Shown here piece after piece: positions 1 through 5,088 of a DNA stretch of 6,970 nt. Source of the stretch: DATKCA01 sp035544675 (lineage in GTDB: Bacteria; Acidobacteriota; Thermoanaerobaculia; Gp7-AA8). Location: positions 1-6,970 of the forward strand of contig DATKCA010000143.1 of assembly GCA_035544675.1 (NCBI GenBank), in the 5' to 3' direction. Position numbers and translations under genes: made by a program. Below the pieces are notes generated by a model that worked only from the letters and a program-made list of their open reading frames with translations, was not told the origin of the DNA and ran no database searches. The stretch's first letter is position 1, and each line of letters starts with the position of its first letter.

Positions 1-72
1 GCCGTGCGCCAGCACGGCGTCCCAGACGCGGGCGTCGGCCCATTCCATGTGCAGCATGAAGTCGCGGAGCAT
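1..72 (-). CDS. Probable DinB-family protein, N-terminal fragment
   Basis: Reading leftward from an ATG at 72 gives 24 codons that stay open to the window edge. The start of the peptide is MLRDFMLHMEWADARVWDAV. The pattern of a hydrophobic start, then H-M-x-W-A-D-A-R and a following helix, resembles the first helix of DinB/YfiT-type proteins, a four-helix-bundle family of metal-binding hydrolase-like or thiol-transferase-like proteins, mostly of unknown substrate. Only this helix is visible, so metal ligands further on cannot be checked. No Shine-Dalgarno sequence precedes the ATG; the bases just before it read CCTCC in the sense direction. Nearby in-frame ATGs at codons 6 and 9 are alternative starts. 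The AGGA-loop hairpin at 98-119 would lie in its leader. The family call is recognition from a short stretch and could be wrong. Confidence 0.55.
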   Translation of the reverse strand, partial: MLRDFMLHMEWADARVWDAVLAHG

Positions 73-97
73 GGAGGAATTCTATGCTCTGAGGACC

Positions 98-119
98 GCG
101 CCGGTGAGGACACCGGCGC
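98..119. repeat. AGGA-loop hairpin, copy 1
   Basis: The arms 98-106 (gcgccggtg) and 111-119 (caccggcgc) pair perfectly over 9 bp around the tetraloop AGGA at 107-110. An alternative fold bulges 95-98 and adds the pairs GAGG (91-94) with CCTC (119-122). The 15 bases at 104-118 recur exactly at 3928-3942 inside a second, longer hairpin with the same loop. The left arm differs at one position between the copies. No T-run follows in either direction, so a classic intrinsic terminator is unlikely. It lies in the likely leader of the minus-strand gene starting at 72 and may be a REP-like dispersed palindrome. Confidence 0.6.
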
Positions 120-144
120 CTCCATGCATCCTGCCTGAGACCTG

Positions 145-173
145 CCCAAACATATTCGAAATTTGAGAGTCAA
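145..173 (-). promoter_or_regulatory. Possible promoter for the leftmost gene
   Basis: In the minus direction, TTGACT (173-168) matches the sigma-70 -35 consensus in five of six bases. It is followed after 17 bases by TTTGGG (150-145), a poor -10. A better -10-like hexamer, TATGTT (153-148), is only 14 bases away, which is short. This is the only distinctly AT-rich patch in the intergenic stretch 73-261 (148-165). It points toward the gene starting at 72, which supports the idea weakly. Confidence 0.22.
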
Positions 174-178
174 AGACC

Positions 179-205
179 GGGCTCGGGCACGGGCTCGGGC
201 ACGGG
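179..205 (+). repeat. GGGCNC hexamer tract A, copy 1
   Basis: Two exact 12-bp units, gggctcgggcac, at 179-190 and 191-202 are followed by ggg, giving 4.5 alternating GGGCTC/GGGCAC hexamers. The tract ends in gggaaa. A related tract reading on the opposite strand lies at 3866-3900, begins with the same ccgggctcggg and ends with the same cacgggaaa. Both tracts sit outside genes. In reading frames it encodes only alternating Arg-Ala, which argues against a protein role. Confidence 0.8.
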
Positions 206-237
206 AAAGACGTGGCACCCTGAGCCCCATGCATCCT

Positions 238-258
238 GAGGCCCGAGGCCCGAGGCCC
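238..258 (+). repeat. gaggccc heptamer tract B, copy 1
   Basis: Three exact copies of gaggccc are in tandem at 238-244, 245-251 and 252-258. The tract ends three bases before the stop codon of the M50 protease gene on the other strand. It lies about 32 bases after tract A. A similar GC-rich second tract accompanies the other hexamer tract (3781-3823), so the pair A+B behaves as a composite element. Confidence 0.75.
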
Positions 259-261
259 GCA

Positions 262-930
262 TTAATCCCCCGGCAGGCCGTGCTCGCGGTAGTGCTTCCA
301 CTGCTGGTAGTTCGTGAAGACGAACCAGGCGATGATGAGCGCCAGGAAGATCCAGCGGAGCATGAGCCCGGCGATGGCCACGCCCGTTCCGACGACGATG
401 GCGATCCACACGGCGATGACGAAGGCCGTCTTCTCCTGCAGGAAGATCCGGAGGAAGTTTCGGACGGCGTGTCCGCCGTCGAGAGGCGAGACCGGCAGCA
501 GGTTGAAGATCCCCCACCAGATGTTGGCCTGCCGCAGCATGGGCACGAAGACGATCAGCATCGGGTCCTGGCGCACGAAGTCGACGTGGACGAGGACCAG
601 CGTCATCACCCACGCCAGTGCGAAGCTCGACAGCGGGCCGGCGATGCTGATGGCCACGTCATGCCATGGGAGGGCGCGGCGGGCGTTCATGGTGACGCCG
701 CCCATGCCGCCCAGGACGATCTCGCTGGGGCCATAGCCGAAGAGGCCGATGGCGGCGGCGTGAGCCAGCTCGTGGATCAGGACGCTGATGAAGAGCACCG
801 GCGCCCACAGCAGCGCGTAGTGAACTCCGTAGTTGGGGTTATACGCGCTGGCGACGAAGAGGCCGACGATGATGATGAAGCTGAAGTCGATCGCGATGGT
901 GGTTCCGCGAATGGAGCCGAGGTGAAGCAT
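262..930 (-). CDS. Site-2 protease family (M50) intramembrane metalloprotease
   Basis: This 222-residue membrane protein is expected to cut substrates within the bilayer with a zinc centre. The zinc motif HELAH is at residues 53-57, inside a hydrophobic segment. The second M50 signature, NLLPVSPLDGGH at 143-154, supplies the third zinc ligand as Asp151. The family's conserved AGP turn is at 97-99. Hydrophobic segments lie near residues 12-28, 38-62, 92-115, 124-145 and 168-206, so five or six membrane spans are likely. It has neither PDZ nor CBS domains, so it is a minimal, SpoIVFB-like or rhizobial-type form rather than RseP-like. The ATG is 10 bases after the upstream cyclase stop, with only a weak purine-rich GAAGAA stretch before it, so co-transcription and coupling are likely. 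The family is secure; the substrate is unknown. Confidence 0.93.
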   Translation of the reverse strand: MLHLGSIRGTTIAIDFSFIIIVGLFVASAYNPNYGVHYALLWAPVLFISVLIHELAHAAAIGLFGYGPSEIVLGGMGGVTMNARRALPWHDVAISIAGPLSSFALAWVMTLVLVHVDFVRQDPMLIVFVPMLRQANIWWGIFNLLPVSPLDGGHAVRNFLRIFLQEKTAFVIAVWIAIVVGTGVAIAGLMLRWIFLALIIAWFVFTNYQQWKHYREHGLPGD

Positions 931-940
931 TCGTCATTCT

Positions 941-1978
941 TCACTCATCGCTCTGAATTCGCAATTGCCGATCGACATTCGTCACAAGCTCGATGACGCG
1001 CGCGTCGCGCCTGGTGTCGTAGGTGTAGAGGTGGGGATCGTCGTGAGGGTGCTTCTTCATCCACTTGTTCTTGTACAGGTCGCGATCGCCGGCGCTGAGC
1101 AGCTGCGCGATGGTGGGGTTGTCGAGCAGCGACGAGCATGACACCCCCCAGGTCACGCCGACGTTGAGGGTATCGGTGCCGAACGTCCACTGGCAGGAGG
1201 CGATCTCGCTCGTCATCCTCACCGCCAGTGCTTCCACCTCCGGAGGGGCCAGCTGCGGCACGAGCATCACGAATTCGTCCCCGCCGTACCGCGCGATGAG
1301 GTCCTCGTTGCGCGTACGGCGCAGGAACAGCCCGCCGATGTCGCGGAGGATGCGGTCGCCGGCCAGGTGACCGAGCGTGTCGTTGATGTTCTTGAACTCG
1401 TCGAGGTCGAAGAAGACCAGGTTGACGTCCGCCTTCTCCTGGAGGAGGCGCTCTGCCTCATGGAAGAAGAAGCGGCGGTTGAAGAGCCCGGTGAGCTCGT
1501 CGCGCGTGGCCAGCCCGTAGAGCGTGCGAACGGTGTCGTCGAGCCTCTTCTGGCGCGTGATGAGGCGGCGGGCCACGCTCAGCCGCGCGGCGATCTCCGG
1601 CTCGCCCGCCGACTTGGGCATGAAGTCGTCGAAGCCGAGGCGCAGCGCGTTGATTCGGGTCTCCACGTCGTCGCGGACGGTGAGCATGATGGCGTAGCCA
1701 TCCTTCTGCTGCTCCAGCTCGCGGATCGCGGAGATGAGCTGCATCCCGTTCATGCGCGGCATCTCGCAGTCGATGATGAACAGGTGGTAGGCCGAGCCGC
1801 CGCGGATCGCTCCGAAGGCCTCCGCTCCGTCGGCGCAGGCGGTCACCTCGAATCCGAACGTGGACACCAGGGCGGCCATGAAAGTCCGATACGCCTCGCT
1901 GTCATCGACAACGAGGGCGCGCAGTGGCGTGAGGTCGCCGGCCTGCTCGTGATAACGGCGGCGCAGGGTATCGGGCAT
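941..1978 (-). CDS. Response regulator diguanylate cyclase (REC-GGDEF)
   Basis: This 345-residue cytoplasmic protein is predicted to make c-di-GMP from two GTP when its receiver is phosphorylated. The receiver spans about 20-140: acidic pair Asp25-Asp26, phosphoacceptor Asp70 before the C-E-M-P turn, Thr100 and Lys122. The GGDEF domain spans about 155-310: D-E-L-T-G-L-F-N-R-R at 160-169, metal-binding Asp191, substrate-side Asn199 and Asp208, and an intact GGDEF at 232-236. An RxxD inhibitory site (Arg223 to Asp226) is placed exactly five residues before GGDEF, so product inhibition is expected. A basic, His-rich tail of about 35 residues follows. The architecture is like WspR or PleD with one receiver. 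No clear Shine-Dalgarno precedes the ATG at 1978. It lies 109 bp after the phosphodiesterase gene and 10 bp before the M50 gene. No kinase is nearby. Confidence 0.95.
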   Translation of the reverse strand: MPDTLRRRYHEQAGDLTPLRALVVDDSEAYRTFMAALVSTFGFEVTACADGAEAFGAIRGGSAYHLFIIDCEMPRMNGMQLISAIRELEQQKDGYAIMLTVRDDVETRINALRLGFDDFMPKSAGEPEIAARLSVARRLITRQKRLDDTVRTLYGLATRDELTGLFNRRFFFHEAERLLQEKADVNLVFFDLDEFKNINDTLGHLAGDRILRDIGGLFLRRTRNEDLIARYGGDEFVMLVPQLAPPEVEALAVRMTSEIASCQWTFGTDTLNVGVTWGVSCSSLLDNPTIAQLLSAGDRDLYKNKWMKKHPHDDPHLYTYDTRRDARVIELVTNVDRQLRIQSDE

Positions 1979-1990
1979 TGTCGGTAACGG

Positions 1991-2010
1991 AGTTCACAGT
2001 TCACGGTCAC
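1991..2010. repeat. agttcac heptamer micro-repeat
   Basis: Two exact tandem copies of agttcac (1991-1997 and 1998-2004) are followed by the diverged ggtcac (2005-2010). In the sense of the flanking genes this reads gtgacc-gtgaact-gtgaact and lies 13 bases upstream of the cyclase ATG. It could be a low-complexity intergenic repeat or a direct-repeat operator. The sequence alone does not decide. Confidence 0.45.
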
Positions 2011-2055
2011 AGGGGACGTCGTCGTGAAACGAATGCCGAGCTGTGATGTGAGCGG

Positions 2056-2094
2056 GGCGTGAGAACCCGTGAAAACGCCTTCAAGTCTCACGCC
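2056..2094 (-). terminator. Inverted repeat at the phosphodiesterase stop codon
   Basis: The arms ggcgtgaga (2056-2064) and tctcacgcc (2086-2094) are perfect 9-bp complements around a 21-base loop. The stop codon of the phosphodiesterase gene (2090-2088) lies within one arm. A long loop and no T-run make it a weak candidate for an intrinsic terminator. It could instead be a stabilising 3' structure or an attenuating element before the cyclase gene. Confidence 0.28.
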
Positions 2095-3773
2095 AGCGCT
2101 GTGCCATGCTGCCAGTTGCGAATCATCTCCCATGGCGCGGGCGCCGCGAAGAGAAATCCCTGGCCCAGGCTGATGCCGAGCTCACGCGTCACTCGCAGCT
2201 GTTCCTCCGTCTCGATCGCCTCCGCGATGGTGCTCGCGCCGATGGACTCCGCGCTGCGCGCCACCAGATCGATCAGACGGCGCCGGATCGGATCGCGCTC
2301 CACGCCTTTGAACAGCGAGTGACCGACTTTCAGATAGTCCGGCTTCAGCTCGGCGATGGCCTCCAGCGTGGCGTAGCCGGAGCCGCAGTCATCGATGGCG
2401 ATCTGGAAGCCCATCGACTTGAGCTGATGCAGCGCGTTGCGGAACGTCTGATAGTCGCGGATCGCGCTCCTCTCGGTCACTTCCACCACGATGTTGCTGC
2501 AGCCGAAGAACGACTCGAAGACGCCCGTCCCGCGGTGCTGGAGCTGCTGAATGAAGTGCGATTCCAGGTTGAAGAAGAGGTTGCCTTTCGAGCAGATCTC
2601 GTCGAGCCAGGGCCGGACGTTCTGGATGCAGAGCGTCTCCAGGTCCCACACCAGGTCGAAGTCGCGGGCCAGCTCGAACATGACTTCCGGCTTTTCCAGA
2701 TCCGATCCGGCCGGCCCGCGCGAGAGGGCCTCGTACCCCAGGATCGCGCCGGTGTCGAGGTCGACCACGGGTTGGAAGACGGTGCGGATGGCGCGGTCGT
2801 TGATGGCCCGGACGAGCTGCTCGCGCATCACGTGGAGGAACTTCGACTCGTGCCGCTCGGCGCTGTCCCTGGCCTCCCGTACGGCGTTGTAGAGCACGCG
2901 GGGCGCGAAGACCGGCAGCTTCTGCGTCGACGCCGCTCCGGCGAAGATGATCACTTCGTCCGCGATCGCCGGGTCGAATTCCGTGGCGGAGAGGGCGCGC
3001 CGCGCCAGCCGCTCCAGCTCACGGGCGTTCTGCCCCAGGCTGGTTCCGCCGGCGGCCGGAACGAAGAGGTAGAAGTCGTTCGCGCCGGAGTGGCTCGTGG
3101 CGATGATGGCGTCGTTGCCGAGGAGCTTGGAGGTCATGACGCGGATGCCGCGGACGAAGTGCCGGCGCAAGGCGTCGAACGCTTCCCAGCGCTGCGTCTC
3201 GCCGACGCGGAACAGCGGCTCGATCTCGATGCAGTAGACGTCGAGCTGCTGGCCTTCCTGGATGATGTTGCGGAGCTCGTCGACGATGATGGCCAGCGTG
3301 GGCAGGTCGGTCGCGGCGTCGTAGAACAGCTCGCGGAGCCGGTTCGAGTCCCCGCCGCCCAGGGTCATCGTCCACCAGAGGTCATCGCGCGCTCCGAGGA
3401 GCTCGCGCGTCACGCGCCGGAGGGAGTCCTCCCGGACCGGCTTGATCAGGTAGCGGTCCGCGCCCATGCGCAGCGATTTCTCGCGATCGAGCGTGTCCGC
3501 CGACCCGGTCAGCATGACCACCGGCATCGACTTGCCGCTCTCGGTGGCCCGGACGTAGCGGAGGAACTCCCATCCCAGCCGTCCGCCGGCCAGGTCGATG
3601 TCGATGATGGCCATGTCCGGCTTCTCGCGCTCGGCCACCGCGATGGCGCGCTGCACGTCGGCGCACCAGATGATGCGGAAGCGCTCTTCCGGCAGCGAGC
3701 CGCGCACGAACGTCCCGACGCTCTCCTCGTTATCGAGGACCAGGACGACTGCGTGTGATTTCTGCGCAGACAT
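2088..3773 (-). CDS. Response regulator c-di-GMP phosphodiesterase (REC, degenerate GGDEF, EAL)
   Basis: This 561-residue protein is predicted to hydrolyse c-di-GMP to pGpG. The receiver (about 8-125) has Asp14, phosphoacceptor Asp58, Thr89 and Lys111; the turn after Asp58 carries one extra residue, reading D-I-D-L-A-G-G. Residues about 145-300 look like a degenerate GGDEF domain: Y-D-A-A-T-D-L-P-T-L (151-160) replaces the usual start, and G-A-N-D-F (230-234) replaces GGDEF, so it should not synthesise. The EAL domain (about 320-555) keeps E348-A-L, Asn402, Glu431 and Glu434 in EVTER, Asp461-Asp462, Lys482, Glu518 and Gln538, all the expected catalytic positions. After Lys482 the usual Asp is Gly484. 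The frame is open upstream to 4055, but I chose the ATG at 3773 because the receiver begins there and the extension is repeat-encoded and overlaps the divergent gene. No Shine-Dalgarno is visible. It is the first gene of the minus-strand block. Confidence 0.94.
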   Translation of the reverse strand: MSAQKSHAVVLVLDNEESVGTFVRGSLPEERFRIIWCADVQRAIAVAEREKPDMAIIDIDLAGGRLGWEFLRYVRATESGKSMPVVMLTGSADTLDREKSLRMGADRYLIKPVREDSLRRVTRELLGARDDLWWTMTLGGGDSNRLRELFYDAATDLPTLAIIVDELRNIIQEGQQLDVYCIEIEPLFRVGETQRWEAFDALRRHFVRGIRVMTSKLLGNDAIIATSHSGANDFYLFVPAAGGTSLGQNARELERLARRALSATEFDPAIADEVIIFAGAASTQKLPVFAPRVLYNAVREARDSAERHESKFLHVMREQLVRAINDRAIRTVFQPVVDLDTGAILGYEALSRGPAGSDLEKPEVMFELARDFDLVWDLETLCIQNVRPWLDEICSKGNLFFNLESHFIQQLQHRGTGVFESFFGCSNIVVEVTERSAIRDYQTFRNALHQLKSMGFQIAIDDCGSGYATLEAIAELKPDYLKVGHSLFKGVERDPIRRRLIDLVARSAESIGASTIAEAIETEEQLRVTRELGISLGQGFLFAAPAPWEMIRNWQHGTALA

Positions 3774-3780
3774 GGGGGTC

Positions 3781-3823
3781 GGGGGCTCGGGGCTCCGGGC
3801 TCGGGGCTCCGGGCTCCGGGGCC
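3781..3823 (-). repeat. GC-rich tract B, copy 2 (14-bp tandem)
   Basis: Two exact 14-bp units, ggggctccgggctc, lie at 3789-3802 and 3803-3816, with partial units on both sides. The tract begins 7 bases upstream of the phosphodiesterase ATG and so occupies the place where a ribosome site would be expected. Together with the hexamer tract at 3866-3900 it mirrors the composite at 179-258, but in the opposite orientation. Confidence 0.72.
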
Positions 3824-3865
3824 AGGGGGACTCATCTGCAAGCAACCGGCCGACCCGGGGGTTTT

Positions 3866-3900
3866 CCCGTGCCCGCGCCCGTGCCCGAGCCCGAGCCCGG
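3866..3900 (-). repeat. CCCGNG hexamer tract A, copy 2
   Basis: Five CCCGNG hexamers (GTG, GCG, GTG, GAG, GAG endings) plus cccgg run from 3866 to 3900. Read on the minus strand the tract starts ccgggctcggg and ends cacgggaaaa, matching the ends of the tract at 179-205. It is therefore an inverted, slightly longer relative of that tract. It lies in the divergent intergenic region 3774-3966, where I see no clear sigma-70 promoter for either gene. Confidence 0.78.
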
Positions 3901-3912
3901 CTTCTCGTTCCC

Positions 3913-3952
3913 GGGAGGGGGACGCCCGTGAGGACACCGGCGTTCTCCTCCC
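3913..3952 (+). repeat. Very stable AGGA-loop hairpin, copy 2
   Basis: Positions 3913-3930 pair with 3935-3952 across 18 positions, with one C-C mismatch (3927/3938) and two G-U pairs (3919/3946, 3921/3944). The loop is AGGA at 3931-3934. The inner half shares 15 identical bases with the hairpin at 98-119. The stem ends 2 bases before an ATG at 3955 and 14 before the preferred start at 3967 of the PLP enzyme. The only Shine-Dalgarno-like bases upstream of that gene (ggagg at 3914-3918) are locked in the 5' arm, paired to cctcc. It may be a REP-like palindrome, a translation-limiting leader structure, or both. Confidence 0.7.
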
Positions 3953-3966
3953 CTATGATTCTGCGC

Positions 3967-5085
3967 ATGCACTTCGAGACAAAGGCGATCCACGCCGGGA
4001 TGCAGGTCGATCCCTCCACCGGGGCGATCGCGCCGCCGATCCACCTCTCCACCACGTTCGAGCGCGACGAGCGGGGAGAGACACCGCTCGGCTACAGCTA
4101 CATCCGGGACGGTAATCCGACGCAGTCGATTCTGGAAGCCGCCCTTGCGGCGATCGACTCGGGCGAAGCCTCGCTGGCCTTCGCATCCGGCATGGCCGCG
4201 GGGGCCGCGCTGCTGCAGACGCTGCCGCGGGGGTCGCGGGTGATGCTGGCCGACGACTGCTACTACGCGTACCGGGAGCTGGCCGCGGAGTACTTTCCGA
4301 AATGGGACCTGCACCTCGACGTGGTGGCGATGGAAGACGCGGACGCGGTCACCGTCGCGCTCCGGCAGCGTCCCGCCCTGGTATGGCTGGAGAGCCCCTC
4401 GAACCCGCTGATGAAGATCGTCGACATCGCGGCGGTGGCAGACGTCGCGCACAAGGCCGGGGCGATGGTGCTGGTGGACGGGACGTTTGCGACGCCGGCG
4501 GTGCAGCGGCCGATCGAGCTGGGCGCGGACATCGTCCTGCACGCCACCACCAAATACATCGGCGGGCACAGCGACGTGCAGGGCGGGGCGCTGACGTTTC
4601 GCAAGCGCGACGCTCTGTACGAGCGCACCGAAAAGGCGCGGCTGCTCATCGGCGGCGTGGCCTCGCCGTTCAACTCGTGGCTGGTGCTGCGGGGGATCCG
4701 GTCGCTGGCGGCGCGGATGCGCGTCCACAGCGAGAATGCCGCGGCCATCGCGGAGTCGATGGCGCGGCATCGGCGCATCGAGGCGGTGTATTACCCCGGC
4801 CTCTCGTCGCATCCCCGTCATGGGGTGGCGCGCCGGCAGATGCGCGGGTACGGCGGAATGCTGTCGCTGCTGGTGCGGGGCGGGCGGGAGGAGGCGTTGG
4901 CCGTCACCGCCCGAGTCTCCCTCTTCACCCGCGCCACCTCCCTCGGTGGCGTGGAGAGTCTGATCGAGCATCGCGCCTCCAGCGAGGGGCCGGGTAGCGG
5001 CACGCCGCAGAATCTGCTTCGCCTTTCTGTCGGGCTGGAGCATCCTGATGATCTGATTGCGGACCTGAGCTCATCTCTGGAGTGA
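3967..5085 (+). CDS. Cys/Met-metabolism PLP-dependent enzyme (cystathionine gamma-synthase/lyase type)
   Basis: This 372-residue fold-type I PLP enzyme acts in sulfur amino acid metabolism: a cystathionine synthase or lyase, methionine gamma-lyase or O-acylhomoserine sulfhydrylase. Visible family marks are the opening F-E-T-K-A-I-H-A-G, PLP-phosphate residues Tyr45 and Arg47 (from the neighbouring subunit in relatives), G-N-P-T at 49-52, S-G-M at 74-76, Tyr99 stacking on PLP, E-S-P-S-N-P at 142-147, Asp171 binding the pyridine nitrogen, the Schiff-base lysine Lys196 in T-T-K-Y-I-G-G-H, L-G-G-V-E-S-L at 326-332 and substrate-carboxylate Arg352. Two signatures vary: V-D-G-T replaces V-D-N-T, and Y-Y-A-Y replaces the common Y-G-G-T after the aspartates. 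Substrate choice cannot be read from sequence. An ATG at 3955 would add four residues; the frame is open further upstream but through repeats. A stable hairpin abuts the start. The next gene follows after 3 bases. Confidence 0.93.
   Translation: MHFETKAIHAGMQVDPSTGAIAPPIHLSTTFERDERGETPLGYSYIRDGNPTQSILEAALAAIDSGEASLAFASGMAAGAALLQTLPRGSRVMLADDCYYAYRELAAEYFPKWDLHLDVVAMEDADAVTVALRQRPALVWLESPSNPLMKIVDIAAVADVAHKAGAMVLVDGTFATPAVQRPIELGADIVLHATTKYIGGHSDVQGGALTFRKRDALYERTEKARLLIGGVASPFNSWLVLRGIRSLAARMRVHSENAAAIAESMARHRRIEAVYYPGLSSHPRHGVARRQMRGYGGMLSLLVRGGREEALAVTARVSLFTRATSLGGVESLIEHRASSEGPGSGTPQNLLRLSVGLEHPDDLIADLSSSLE
5079..5082 (+). promoter_or_regulatory. Shine-Dalgarno site for the secreted protein gene
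   Basis: GGAG at 5079-5082 lies within the last codons of the PLP enzyme gene, six bases before the ATG at 5089. It is the only well-placed ribosome site in the window. It fixes the start of the downstream gene and favours translational coupling across the 3-bp gap. Confidence 0.7.
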
Positions 5086-5088
5086 CCC

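Larger units (their letters stand above)
122..238. repeat. 12-bp direct repeat pair (ccatgcatcctg)
   Basis: The 12-mer ccatgcatcctg occurs at 122-133 and again at 227-238, each with an ATGCAT palindrome inside. Both copies are followed by CTGAG- or GAGG-like bases. The hexamer tract lies between them. This may reflect local duplication during repeat growth. No function is visible. Confidence 0.4.

Noticed and set aside
73..92. Plus-strand GGAGG followed by ATG at 84
   Set aside because: The ATG is followed by one codon and a TGA stop, so no gene starts there.
98..119. Intrinsic terminator
   Set aside because: The stem is strong, but no T-run follows on either strand and the same core recurs in front of another gene start, which fits a dispersed palindrome better.
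179..258. CRISPR array
   Set aside because: Units are 6-14 bp, contiguous and GC-only with no unique spacers. These are tandem low-complexity repeats.
163..996. 277-codon plus-strand open frame across the repeats and the M50 gene
   Set aside because: It begins with an Arg-Ala run encoded by the hexamer tract and is otherwise antisense to the M50 protease.
2106..3758. 550-codon plus-strand open frame opposite the phosphodiesterase
   Set aside because: It is antisense to a gene with full receiver and EAL motifs. Its composition (Asp, Glu, Arg, Val, Ala) is that of an antisense shadow and no motif is recognised.
262..3773. Composite transposon carrying the signalling genes
   Set aside because: There is no transposase, no terminal target-site duplication that I can find, and the flanking repeats are imperfect low-complexity tracts rather than insertion sequences. 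Kept only as a question in the findings.
3598..3966. Upstream extension of the PLP enzyme frame
   Set aside because: It would pass antisense through the receiver coding region and the repeats. The family's N-terminus F-E-T-K-A-I-H-A-G begins right after the ATG at 3967.
3774..4055. 94-residue N-terminal extension of the phosphodiesterase
   Set aside because: It is encoded by the GC-rich tracts (Arg-Ala and Ser-Pro-Glu-Pro runs) and overlaps the start of the divergent PLP enzyme. The receiver domain begins at the ATG at 3773.
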